Shown here: piece by piece, positions 46,696-58,273 of the stretch
Layout of the letters: the number at the start of each line of letters is the position of its first letter
Numbering within the stretch: position 1 is the first letter of the stretch
Source of the DNA: Marsupella aquatica
Lineage: Eukaryota; Marchantiophyta
DNA length: 64,000 bases
Assembly (NCBI GenBank): GCA_973895155.1
Contig: OZ316891.1
Span: 4,464,001-4,528,000 of the forward strand
Reading direction: 5' to 3'
Made by a program: the position numbers and the translations under genes
The notes under the pieces: model-generated
What the model saw: only the letters and a program-made list of their open reading frames with translations
Told to the model about the DNA's origin: nothing
The model's database searches: none

Positions 46696-46815
46696 AACAA
46701 AAGTGCTAAGCTTGCATGTACAATGTAAGGAATAAGAACCACAAAGTTAAGCTCATGTTGGAGGAATAGCAATTGGGATGGGTGACCAATTAGTTGAGAA
46801 AATTTGAAGAGTTCA
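46696..46815 (+). pseudogene. 5S rRNA-derived sequence
   Basis: AGTTAAGC at 46745-46752 and GGATGGGTGACC at 46776-46787 correspond to the internal A and C boxes of plant 5S rRNA. They are separated by exactly 23 bases as in 5S rRNA, and AGAAC lies at the expected place before the A box. The rest is strongly diverged. A second C-box-like GATGGGTGACC sits at 46887-46897, about 110 bp on. It may be a 5S pseudogene pair or a 5S-headed SINE. It lies within the non-autonomous CACTA element. Confidence 0.6.
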
Positions 46816-47365
46816 CATGTCAAGGGAAATGGGCACCTAGCTCATAGTTCCAAATGAAAGTAGAACCCAATTGAAGGATTGGAAGAGATGGGTGACCTAA
46901 GCATGTCGCGTCCGCTGAAATGCATATCCCATTTTGATTGCTTTGGACTTTCCCATTCTCCCACCACCGGACTTTCCGATAGAAGTCCGATTGTCAATAT
47001 CCGATACTATTAAAATGGCATGTTGCGATGCTAGTAGTATCGGATGTATGGTTTTTCAAATTTTATTTTACAAAGGCATCCGATGTGGAGAGAATCGGAA
47101 AAAGGAGGTAAAATGTACTAGTGATTTGAATTTGCAGTTTGTGTGTCACTCAGAAAAATTCTAAAGAAACTTAGTATAGGAGAAACAAATGAACCAAACC
47201 CTGCAAAAAGGTAATTCTGCAAAACAAGTACAAGTATTCTTCCCTGGCTATATACTTTCCTTATTGTAGGCCAATGGATTCACCCCTCTATCCTCCCATT
47301 GTACTTGCAAGTACATACCCCGACCTAATCTATTTGAACCTAATGTATTTGTCAATCCCAATCTC

Positions 47366-50062
47366 TCAATCTTCTCTAGATACAAAATTTACCCTTGCCC
47401 CAATGTACAACTGGTTCTGTCTAGTTTTGAAGTTTCCAACTTCACGTTGGACACCAAATGCTGCAACACTCTCCCTTGAAGAAGGTCCACCTTCGATAGC
47501 TTGCTTTTGTTTCTTCCTGGTACTTGTGGCGTCGATCGGAACTATTACTTTCCCCTTGTCGACAGGAGTAATGGGGTCCGATCGGGCTCCGGTGTTTGCC
47601 TCAGAAACTTCAGGTGTAGCATCCACTTTAGTATCTCCTATTCCTGCTGTATTAGACTTCCTCCCTCCTAAATTATCAATAGGTCCTAGTTAGAACAAGT
47701 AAATCCGGAGTATTGAAACAAGCTAGCGCCAAGCGCTAACCAAATAAAAATCACTTAGGTCTCAACAAAGGCCTAAGAATCTAGAAAGAAATGTGAATTC
47801 GAATGACAGTTCTAGCCAGCGCCAGGCGCTGGCCAAACCATGGAACATTATACTCACTTTTCCTCCCAGATTTCATTGACTCGCTTGGTGCTGCTAACTC
47901 CGCTTTTGCTTTTGCTCGAGGTTTTCAACTTCGGTCCACATGAACAATAGTCATTTCACAGATACTTTGCAAGTCTGTCGCAGACTTGTCTACATCGTCT
48001 ATCAGGCCCTGCTTCATGTCGGACACAATTTTTGCTGGTATGTGGGACTTTGAAAGCTTGTGGAATGCATCTTTCTCCCTTTGATCAAAAGGAGAATCCC
48101 ATCTATCTGTATCTAGATACCATGGGCAGTGAGTTCTCTCCCATTCTGTCATAGGTCTCGGAGGAAATATGCCCTCCTCTGGGTACATGGAGTACAAATC
48201 AGCTATGGCGTCATCCTCACTTATTGTAATCCACTTCATGAAAGCTGCAGGATATGCCCAGAAGTAATCAGGTTTGGTTACCTCCATGTGCATGTAGAAC
48301 CTGTAAAGATACCTTTTAGCCCGCTTCTGGTTTTTCTGGGTGTAGTCTTCTTTGTCTGGATACTTTGAAGGCACATCGTGTGAAAGAACTTACTCTTCAC
48401 AGAATCACCATATCTCTTGAATTCATTTGTAACAAACTGAACGAGATCATCAAACGAACCACAATTCCACTCTTCTAATCTAGTCGCGGGCATCGCCTGC
48501 TCTACTTCACGCAGACATGAATGTAACATGCCGACAGCAATTCCCTCTACACTATTCCAAGTGATCCAAGTATGACACCATTGTTTGACTGGGTCGTCGT
48601 TAACACTTGCCGGGTGGAAAAACTGTCTCCGCAGCTCAGGATTGCAATGTGCCACAAGTAGGGTGCTTTGCAACTTTGGGTCTAGGGCAGAAACAGCAGT
48701 GAACAATCGAGCGCGGTCCATTGTACATACGACGGCGTCAGGCTTCTTCTCTCTCTTGTTTCTCTCTGTGACAACATACATTTATGCACATGTACTAAGA
48801 AAATCTTCAAATTCAGGACTTAACAAGGGCATAATTTTTGAGGACTTCATTGCCCAGTCTTTGGTTGCGTCCTTCATCATAGCCGCATGCGTTTGGAAAT
48901 CTCGTCCACCAACCAGGGACTCCCTTGAGCCTCGGCTGCCTCCATGTCAAGCTTGAATTGGTGAGAATATGACTTTATCTTATTCTCACATAGAATGTAA
49001 ACAAGAGCTTCCTGTGGCATCTTCTTCGTATACCATGACCCCTTCCGAGTCTTTAGCCGAATGCTCTCAAACTTCTTGAAATTAGCTGGATCAATCAATT
49101 TACTGTAATACTCAAGGTCATGCGCCAGAATTTGTTTGATTCTATCTGCATCAAGAATCCAGGATGGCTCAACAACGGCTTGGCCAAGCCTACACGAAGA
49201 GATGCAGCGAGTTAGAGTCGAAGTACAATTTATGTATAACCAGCGCCGAGCGCTCTTAAATAGAACACTCGCAAGATTCAAAGAAGGTATCGGAAAAGAA
49301 TGAGAACTTATTGATTCACGGTGTGCATATCTGCCTTATTTCAATAACAGATCCCTTGTCTCCCTTAAATATTGTGCAGAGCACTCGAGGATGGTATTTT
49401 GGATTGTCAGGGTTCTCCTCGGTAACAAGCGTCCATGAGTACAGCCTGTGATTTCCATCGAAGACAGAGAACATCTTATCCTTTAGCACGAGAAAATCTG
49501 GATCGGCCTCGCATTCTGCCTCAAACTTCTCGTTCTCCCATTGCCAAATTGGATCTCATGACTGACGAATTTCCTGGGTACAGGTCAGAACAATTCCATT
49601 CTCATCCGTTGGCTGCACATAGAAACGCATTCCTATGGAGGAATTGTAACCCATACTGCGAAACAAGTCTTTCAGCTTCTCGATGGAAGAGCTATCTTTC
49701 TGCAAAGTACAAACCACCTCCATGTGAACCAATCGGCATAGAGGGATTCGAGGCGGCTCCTTGTCAAATCCACAAGAATCCTTTCCGAAACACATGACAT
49801 GTTTTGAGATGAGATCAGTCTCCGCGAGTGCGCAGACCAAAACATCTTGGATCGCAATTGTGTCGAGGTTCTCCATCTTTCTACGCAGAGATTTAGGAAC
49901 CAAAACAGCGCTAACAGAAGTAGGAGGCAACAGCTTTGTGGAACGAGTTACACGACGTGTATAAACTGAACCAGTAAACGAAGACTGTGAGGATTCAAAA
50001 TAAGCTCGCTCTTGGTCAGGAGCAGCACTATACCCTCTGGATGAAGAGGGGAATACCTCCAT
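47366..50062 (-). pseudogene. Multi-exon gene with ParB/sulfiredoxin-like domain, decayed
   Basis: Start chosen at ATG 50062. Exon 1 (50062-49319) reads through TGA 49556. It contains PPRIPLCRLVHMEVVCTLQK, YVQPTDENG, DPIWQWENEKFEAE and a DGNHRLYSW segment (about 49465-49438) like the ParB-N/sulfiredoxin 'DGxHR' phosphate-binding motif. The intron 49318-49190 holds one AGCGC palindrome. Exon 2 runs 49189-47858 with a TAA (48782), a TGA (47925) and one-base frameshifts near 48905 and 48380. It is helix-rich (ILAHDLEYYSKLIDPANF, DYFWAYPAAFMKWI) and unrecognised. The next intron holds two palindromes and joins exon 3 (47667-47366), a Lys/Ser-rich linker, in phase. ParB-fold proteins are rare in plant nuclear genomes. 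A mobile-element origin is possible. Confidence 0.5.
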
Positions 50063-50306
50063 CGTCTTCCTTCCAGAAGCGTACAAACTATCGTACAATG
50101 AAATTATGGAACTCTAATCAACTCTCAACGTGTAATATATTCTAGGAGGGTGGAGTTCAGCGGAACTCTTCAATTAAAGTGAGAAGCTCGTAAGTTTGGC
50201 GGATTCCAACGTATGTATGCAGAGAACTTAATTAGCAAAATCAAGCGGTAGAAGAAGCGTAACAAACACAAAACTCATAAGTTACCGTTAAATGTTACCG
50301 TTATGA

Positions 50307-53300
50307 CCCTGGGCCCTCACTATGTGTATATTAATGAAACCCACCTGTGAACGACCCCCTCTCCAAAACCCTTCAGTACTATTTTTTGTCCTTTTAAAAA
50401 ACTCTTGTTAATATTAATAAATTATTTTTGGACCATTAATAAAGCCCTTTGGGCTATTATAATCATCACCAAAATATCATTAAATATGCCCTTCACGTAT
50501 TATAAAAAAAATATGTCAAAGAGATTCTGAATTGGAAAAACTGAAATATACATATATCATTTTGAGAATAACATATACTTTATGTACACATTTCCTTGTA
50601 CACATGCATTTCCTCAGGAAAATAAGGAGACACATAAGAGTCAAAGATCATGCAAGTAAAGCTTATAGTTGGAACACTATCATCTATGAAAATTGTAAGA
50701 ATACAACATTTGACATACTTAGTCCGATAGTTCCTGTAAATCTAAACCTACCCAAAACTTCTATTCACTTTTCACTAAAATGATAATTTTCACTAAAGCA
50801 CGTAAATAACTCTGGTTTAAAGCACTCTCTCAGATATCATGTTTGATATACTTCATCGGAAGTAACATGCTTAAACACCTTTGTCGACTTGACCTCCTCT
50901 TCCTTAGGGGGCCAAGTATGGCCATACATTTCTTAGTTGATCCTCTAGAAAATATAATCTTCTAGAAAATACCATAATGCTGCAACTGGTCAAAACAGTT
51001 TTGGGCCTGAACAACAATAAACCACATATTCATTAACATTTCATGGAATGACTCACGTTTGCTTAGAAACTGAACATTAGATAACATTCAAAACCAGATT
51101 CTAAACCTAGACATAATTTTCTACAATAAAATAACAAATCCATTTGAAAATTTACTTACCAAATATCACATTCAATCAATTTTGCTCTTTACAAAGTTTT
51201 CCAATGCAATTTGAATACTTTTGGATGCAAAGGATTGACTTCAAGGGTGACTGTTGATATCACACAGTCTAAATCAATCCATTGAGGATCACACACAGAG
51301 TACCTAAATTTCTCCTTATTGTTACCAATTGGAGTAAACCAATTAAAGAACACTTTGCATGCAACTTCTGGACCAGGCCTATTAAGCAAGTCCACTAGTT
51401 CTCGTGATCTTCCACTTGTGTTTCCATATTTCCGTTGAATAGTTTGAGCTCTTCCTATCCACCAAACATATTTCGGACTGTTGGTTACTGACACAACTAG
51501 AACTGGCAAACCACTAGGCCTCCTTGGCTTCTGTCTCCCATTCTATGTGGTCTCAATGCTTCTCGTCACTCTTCCCTGTGCTGTCTCATCCACAAAAAAT
51601 ACTCCACAGTCGCTACCGACACTCATCATCATAGTTGGAGCACCCACTCGTACTTTTGGTTTATCTACCAAATTGTTGAAGTAAAGACTTTGCTTCACCC
51701 GTGTCAAACGGTCCTTGCTAAGATGAGGGTTCCCTACCATTTGACTAACTAAAGTACTCTTATACATTATTCGACCCTCAAAACTCACAGTGGGAACAAC
51801 TGTGACACCAGACTCACCATACACCAAATCTGTGTGTATATCAGACATTACAGCATAACAGCTATCTCGAGCTATGTGTACATCAGGCACCCCATCTTCA
51901 AGCATCCCATCATGGAGGACTGAATTTGCCTCTTCAGCTGCTATAGTGGAGGATCCAGCTACTGTAAATGGACCTTCTGGAATAAGTTGTATATTTGCTA
52001 TTTGTCTCGGGTTAGGTCTATCCACCAATGTTGCATCCTCATCCACCTCCAAGGATTCCACATTTATATCACACCATCCTCCATGGTGTGCACCTTTTGC
52101 CTCAATTTCCCATGGTGAATCCCACCATATAGTGTTTCTAGCAGATGTGGAAGGGTTCATTTGGGCCTGAGTAGCAACATCTTTGGCTAACAAAAAACCT
52201 TCTTGCAAAGCCCTCACGATATCTATATTAGTTTCAATTTCTGTATAGTCTGTTTGACTAAATTTTCTTGGAGACCCATGTGGTACTGGGTGGAGTTTCA
52301 TCCAAATATTTCTGTGTTTTTTGTGAGTGTGACCAGCTCCCACTATTCCTTCACTCAGGTCCATTGCTGCCAACCGGTTCAAAGAGGTTGCACAATCAAC
52401 CAACTCAGTCAGGTCATAACTTCGTTCATGACCATTCATGCCTCCCACTTTTGAAAAAAATTGTTCACAACTATCTGATCCAGTCAGATGTAGAGACACA
52501 GGCAACTCAGGAAAGTGGTTTCTGAATTGAATAATCAAAAGTGGCACAAAAAGCACAGACATTTGAATGTCAAGAAATGTTTGCATAGGGATGCAATTTT
52601 TCTTGAAACTTATTGGCTGTGTATTACCACCTACAGAGTGATTCCCATGGAAACACCACATTCGCCAGAGTCTGAAAAAGAACCCCACTTTGCCACACAA
52701 AACAATCCTCTACCTCAAGCTCAAGCTTGTATTCAGGAAAATGTCAACATAATCAGCACATATTCCCAAATAAAGTTCTGAGCCAAGAGTCATCTCTTGT
52801 CTGACATCTGGTCGATTTCGTAACATAAAGAGTGTATTGATGAGTTTTCGACTACAAAGTCGTTGGGCACTAGTCCAATTTTGCCTATCTGACCTTAGAA
52901 CATCCTCATGATTCATTGCATGATCTTTGACATCATACAATTCATACACATGGTTTATGTGACTAAAAGCAGCCACTTTAATTTGCCCCTAACTTCATCA
53001 CTCTTTTGATTGAATCCAATGGATTTACAAGTTTCTTTCCATTGTGAATAAAATCTTGATCATGGAGCCCATAAGCATGAGAGATTTCTCCAACAGTGAT
53101 CATGGAGTGGGTTAGTAATCATCCTTCCCACCTAAGATTTTGTCTAGGGCCTGGAACTCCTCTCCCAGTGTAGTCTTCTTCTTGAGTCCCCATCACTAGC
53201 ATGACCCAACAGAGGTCCAACAGCCTCCAAGCAATGGGTGGCCCACATTGACTGCAATTCAATCCATTGTTCCTTGACATAATCAACAATAAATTGACCA

Positions 53301-54327
53301 CATGTACCAGTGCCCATGGCACAGAGACAAGGAAACTTGTCACACAAAGGATTTACCATAATGCACCTAGCTTGGTGCCCTACAACATTAGTGTCAAAGG
53401 CCTCTGTAATGTTATTGAAACCAGTTTCACCCTCACCCACTTTTATTGCCAAGCCAACACCACAAGTATGATTGTTTTTTTTCCCACAAAACCCAATAAG
53501 TGTATCATCCTTAGGCTGCCACCTCACTATCTTTTTCACATAGGTTTCATCCTCTGCCAGATAGCAAGGAATAGGCCCACATATTCCAAGTCGACTCTTC
53601 AGTTTTGAGTAAACCTGAGCAATGAACTTGAATTGTGAGGCATGCATGCCAGCATGGAAGACAAACATGCCACGCTTGTTTCTTTGTAGAGTGTTCAAAC
53701 TAGGACCCAAACCATTGTCTGAGACAATCTACTACCCATCTGCCACCATGTAGAAACAGTGCTTGGCATAGGAGCTTTGTTCCTTTCCTCCATCGGTGGC
53801 CTGCCTTGCTTCAATTCAAGTTAGAAGCAACATCTTGAAGCATATCCCATAATGCTTGCCTACCTCCAAAAGCCCCTTTCTTGTGTGCTTGAACAATGGA
53901 ATTACAGAATTTCATTATGTCCTTCCTATTAATTGCCTCCTTACATATCTCTTTCAAAGATGGTTCTTTAGCTGTGAGCATCAGCAAACGGTGCTGAAAC
54001 CTCCTTGCTAGTTTTCTCTCCTTCCTGATAATTCTACGATATTTCTTTGCTTGCTCTTGGACCTCCTCAGTTGTAAGGTAATCTATCCGCCTACCTTGAC
54101 CTGTCCCTCTTTGACCTCTTTTCTCAACTGCACTTACCTCTCTGAACACCCGTAATCTAAAGTCTGTTAGACTAGGTATGGTGAAACAATGGTCACAAGT
54201 CAACTTTATAAACCCACCACCAAGCCTTGATATTCTGGTACACGATTTATGTCTGAAGAGACCTTCAATGACACAAATTTCATCGATCTCCTCACACCAC
54301 ACTTTAGCCTTCACTAGGGGCTCTGAA
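50307..54327 (-). mobile_element. Transposon of the CCCTGGG family, interrupted at its right side
   Basis: Left end CCCTGGGCCCTCAC at 50307, identical to the left end of the 44483 element. It carries the fuller minus-strand transposase gene. The expected inverted right end (GAGGGCCCAGGG) is absent before 54328, where a CACTA terminus begins, so the right part is displaced or lost. The preceding 8 bases are CGTTATGA, the candidate target duplication. Confidence 0.75.
51189..54314 (-). pseudogene. P/THAP9-like DDE transposase, multi-exon, near-complete
   Basis: Minus-strand exons at about 54314-53811, 53710-53144, 53100-52730 and 52680-51189. Exon 1 has a possible zinc site (HKSC...CDHC) and basic helices. 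Exon 2 contains LAEDETYVKKIVRW, then DDTLIGFCG and HASDGDSRRR; exon 3 is helical. The junction SLSLR | LWRMW is an in-frame GTAGAG/TTTTTCAG splice. Exon 4 contains LHLTGSDSCEQFFSKVGG, like the 'QD..EN.FS..R' block that carries the last acidic residue in P and hAT transposases, so a D-D-E/RNase H-like core is likely. The C-terminal reader-like part (YVWWIGRAQTI...) follows an in-frame TAG at 51543. Superfamily placement is tentative. Confidence 0.65.
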
Positions 54328-55200
54328 CACTAGTAGAAATCATAGTATTTTATGACTGCAACAATGACTGCACAAATGGTCTTTTCATCAAATAAATGAC
54401 GCATTCATTTCTGTCTTTCCAGACGCGTTGCATTGGACATTTGCGTCATGATCCTATTGGACAAATGACGCAAAACTCTTGTGGTCATTTGTCATTGACC
54501 TAAATGACACCAAAAAAATTGGTCCTAAACTCGGTCCTAAATGACGAACGGTCCAAAATGACGTGAGAAACTGCCATCAACAGTCTCCCACCGTTCACCG
54601 TCGACAGTCTCCGTTGCCAATAAAACAATGCCATGTGTCCCATTGCTCTGAATTTTTTATAGTCATTTTAGACATGTCCAAAATGACTCAAACTTGAACA
54701 AATGATTTTCAAACACATGGCATCCATCCCATTTGACATGTGGCAAGGCAAGTTTTGTCATTTCGGACTTGTCCTAAATGACAGTTTAGTAGGCAAATCA
54801 TATCCTGCCACTTGGGTTAATTTGGGGTAGACACATGGATACTAGAATAGTCATTAAAGACATGTCCAAAATGATGTAATATGAACAAGTTGTAAGGTGA
54901 CATTTGGCATGTCACATTATGTCATTCATGTCGTCATATTGGACTTAAAGGCATTATGTCCAGAATGACTATTTAGGGAGTCATTAGGTGGGTCATTGAG
55001 AACAAGTTATTCATGGAGGAAACATGTCATTTGGGACATCATTTCCTAAGTAAATGAGAACGTTGCAAGGGGTGACATCACAAACGTAGTCATACAAAAC
55101 ATTGCAAAAGTAGCAATTTTGGGCATTAGAATCTACTGCATTTCAGAAATTGAAAATCACTGCAAACTTCACTAGATGTCATTCATCCTAAAGCCATTCA
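54328..55200 (+). mobile_element. Left end of a third CACTA element with AATGAC subterminal repeats
   Basis: CACTAGTAGAAAT at 54328 matches the reverse complement of the end at 7355 in its first 12 bases. The next 750 bp hold over twenty copies of AAATGAC/GTCATTT and near variants in both orientations, a classic subterminal array. The preceding triplet is GAA. It interrupts the CCCTGGG-family element. No right end was found up to 64000, so its extent is unknown and the fragments at 56800-64000 may lie inside it. Confidence 0.7.
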
Positions 55201-56310
55201 ACCCCAAGTGACACATGAAGGGAAGAACTCAAAGAAGAAAATCATAAGAGATAACAATGTGGTCATTGCGTGGAACACATATCATGCAAAGATAACGGCA
55301 AGTCATAGATACCTATTGGAGAATACAATCAATTCAATTTGTATAATTGTGTTACATCTTTGAAGAATACCTTCTAGAGAAAATAGCTGTAACTCAGAAA
55401 ATAGAGGTCAAGGAACAAAAACAAAATCATATAGACCAGCCAGATAAAAACCTGCCAGATCCATTCAAACTCAATAATCTTATTCATGATGATTGAATGT
55501 CAGTAATGCGGGAAGCACATCTTGAAGATGTTTCATCAATGTATCTACACCTACAATGGATATGAGGGCACTCTTGACCATGTGATGCTCTTCTCCAATG
55601 ATTTAGCTTGTGGTGCTTGAACTCTGTCAAATTGTGCTATATATAAAGAGAGACTTCCCTGCTCACAAGAATTTGATCACGACAATGTGTACGATTGATG
55701 CAAAGGCAATCCTATATATGACACACAGAGAACCCAATATGTCCCAATATGTCTATGTTGTGAGACATTGCTCGCAATACATCTATACTATTAGACACAA
55801 CTAAAACAAAATTAATGACACTAGAAAACAACACTCCATTGATTGTGTATCGCGGGCATCGTTTGGGAGACAGGTACTTGTTACACATTGATCTCAAGAA
55901 TTACCTGGCGACCAGTGTTCAACCTCCCATGTAGATTGCAAAACTTCTGCAGCTCTCTGTTGTCAGCCTTCTGTTGCACTTGTCAAAAAAGGGGGCCATT
56001 CCTCCAACTCTATCTCACCCTAGCAGTAACAAAAATGCCAATTCCTGAAGACACATACCAACGATGCATTGGTAAGTCTTATTGTCATCAAGAACTAGCT
56101 AGCCACGTTAACAAGTAGAATATTGATATTCCCATCATGAATGAGATGATGTGTCATTCCAATCTTCAGGTCGAAGCATGTTTGAGGAGAGCACAGCTAA
56201 CATTAAAATTCTGAATAAGCATGCCAGATAACTGAGAAGTCCAATTTGCCTCTTGTCACAAAAGTTGAGCATGCAGGAACACTACTGACAACTTAATCAC
56301 ATTCATCTAG
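55201..56310. other. AT-rich tract with two possible minus-strand exons
   Basis: No convincing gene. On the minus strand CTGCAG|AAGTTTTGC at about 55955 followed by CGCCAG|GTAATT could bound a 42-base exon, and CTTCAG|GAATTGGC with a GTGAGA donor lies near 56050. Neither product is recognised. Confidence 0.25.
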
Positions 56311-57725
56311 GTCCTAGTCATAGTGAGGATCTAGTACCAATCAGAAGTGCACAGCACAAGAAGTCACCCAACAAAGGGACCAGGACCCATAAATAAAGTT
56401 GGAGAATTGAATGCACCTTTTCTAGGGTGACACAGGGACCAATGTACGTACTTAGTTTACTCACGTACTTTGACACATTCCATTCAAAAATACCGCTGCA
56501 TATATGCCAGCAAGTTAGTAAAAAATAGCAATTTAAAACAAAACTTATCAAAGCATATCTCCTTGTCAGAATTTCACATAAAAAGCTGTTTCCTTCCTAG
56601 CTTTACACTTTTACAGGCAAAGAACCAAGTCAACAGTCAAAGATGAAGTAATCATACTTGTTACTTGAGAGCTTCAAGATACTAGGAACTGTCTTTGTTC
56701 CAGTACTTATAATATATATTATGGGCTCTGAAATTCAGATCCTTTGACACTATCTACAACATAAATTCCAGTTTATATACTGTAGTTTGCACATATACAT
56801 TAGGCCAATCCGGGGGCCAATCCACAATTAAAACACGACTGTGAAAATAGCACAAGCAGGAAAACTTACTTGAAGAAGAACATGATTGATTCCAGCAACC
56901 AGCAAAGGTTTCATCCATCCTCGTTTCTTCTCATGGCTAAAATTCCCTGATTCATGGTGTACCCAGCAATACCCACCCACAATGTCAAACGAGATTTTGG
57001 CAGTGCATATAATTATACCACCTGCCGACCATGGTCCAATATTCAATTACATATATAACAGAAGTCAGATAAATCTCATTCCAACCGAGCATTGGTCATA
57101 TATATACTTGAAGATGAGACTGGTAGGGTGAAATCTATTTCTTCTTATTAAACTGTGGGCCTTTCTACTTGCTGATTAATAAAAGCAGGATATAATTAGT
57201 TTACAATATCAATTTCATACAAAACCTCGATTTCATACAAAACCTCAAACGTCAAGGTCACTTGCAAAAATACTACCTCCAATTTATGTTAGGAACTTTA
57301 CTGCTGAGATAGACAAGCATCTAGGTACAATTTGCAAAGTCAGATGTAATCAAGTTTGTCCCGGTCCTTGTCAAGAGAGAGCCTAGCACAGTAGCACGAA
57401 TCGGACGTGTAACAGTGCAAAAAGTGAGGCAAAAAGTCACCCAGCAAAGGTACTAGGATGGATTATAAATATTGATTGGAGAAAGGAAAACACAATTTCT
57501 AGGGTCACACAGGGACCCATGTTACCTTGTAGCCTCATGTCCTTTGACACATTCACTTTAAATATAGCACTGCCAGCAATACAGTACAGAGAAAAATATT
57601 AAATAGAGGACTTATGCATGCAAGTACACATGTGAGTCCTTGTCAGAATTCTGCATAAAAAGTTGTATCCTTCTTGTCTTTATAGGCAAAGCACCATGCA
57701 ACAGTCAAAGATGAAGTTGGTTAAT
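56311..57725. repeat. Diverged direct duplication (56311-56660 and 57364-57725)
   Basis: Both copies share, in order, GTCCT(A/T)GTCA, AAGTCACCCA(A/G)CAAAG, TTTCTAGGGT, CACAGGGACC, TTTGACACATTC, CCTTGTCAGAAT, CATAAAAAG and CAACAGTCAAAGATGAAGT. Spacing is similar and divergence is perhaps 25-30%. Non-coding. The segment between them includes the exon-like ORF at 56872-57021. Confidence 0.75.
56872..57021 (-). pseudogene. Exon-like fragment, product not recognised
   Basis: About 150 bases on the minus strand, open, between GGTCGGCAG and CTTCAA|GTAAGT. The product (IIICTAKISFDIVGGYCWVH, then KRGWMKPLLVAGINHVLLQ) looks like a genuine globular-protein exon, perhaps a glycosidase by the GIN..LLQ ending, but I will not name it. 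Confidence 0.35.
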
Positions 57726-58225
57726 ATACTCAAATCAAGCCTTAGCCATTCAGGAAGAATAACATGAACTGAAGATAGGGAAGGATGAAAAATTAAATTC
57801 ACCCAGAACTGAGTGAGCTCACGGTTACTATCCCAATTATTGAGAAGATCTCAGACTACGCCCTCACACTGGCTAGCTAGGCAGCTATTCAATTCCAATT
57901 TGCAATCCTCCTCTTGGATCTAGTCTCTACCCGAAAACTACAATCGGGACTATAATATAAGTTGTATAGATGCTCCAAAAAATTTACCATGGCTGCCGTG
58001 CATAGCTGGTCCCAAGAATATGTACACCATATTAACAAGCAAGCTAAGTATGTTCACAGCATGTACGTGGTTTGATATATGTAACTCCAACTAATCATTC
58101 ATTTGCAAGGAAATGAGCGTTCAAGTGAGATTGGTATAATATTGGCTGCTTGAGCTTTTGAGATAGGTACAGCAGCAAAGGACTCAACACCAATTTGTTA
58201 ATTGTAAGTCCTGCCAATCTTTCAC

Positions 58226-58273
58226 AAATCGGATCCCTGGGATATCAAGAGATGTCTCTACAATATCAGTGGC
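58226..58273 (-). pseudogene. Isolated DEAH-box helicase exon (motif V)
   Basis: A 48-base minus-strand segment precisely between a pyrimidine-rich acceptor (CTCTCTCTGCAG) and a GTGAAA donor encodes ATDIVETSLDIPGIRF. This is motif V (AT..AETSLT..GI) of DEAH/RHA RNA helicases. No other helicase exon is visible nearby. Confidence 0.6.

Larger units (their letters stand above)
43655..47123. mobile_element. Non-autonomous CACTA element with TCCGAT subterminal repeats
   Basis: Termini CACTAGTACAT (43655-43665) and ATGTACTAGTG (47113-47123) form an 11-bp perfect inverted pair. Both subterminal zones (43676-44120 and about 46955-47105) are dense in TCCGAT/ATCGGA, the organisation expected for TNPA-type binding sites. 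Flanking triplets GAA and ATT do not match, so a clean target duplication is lacking. No transposase is present. A different element (44483-46443) and 5S-derived sequence lie inside. Confidence 0.75.
41883..49254. repeat. Seven dispersed AGCGC(NNN)GCGCT palindromes
   Basis: Thirteen-base near-palindromes at 41883-41895, 42006-42018, 43130-43142, 43214-43226, 47725-47737, 47818-47830 and 49242-49254. Forms include AGCGCCAGGCGCT (twice), AGCGCCAAGCGCT and AGCGCCGAGCGCT, plus two with one changed arm base. Three lie inside predicted introns of the ParB-like gene. Coordinates span all copies; most of the interval is other sequence. Confidence 0.75.
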
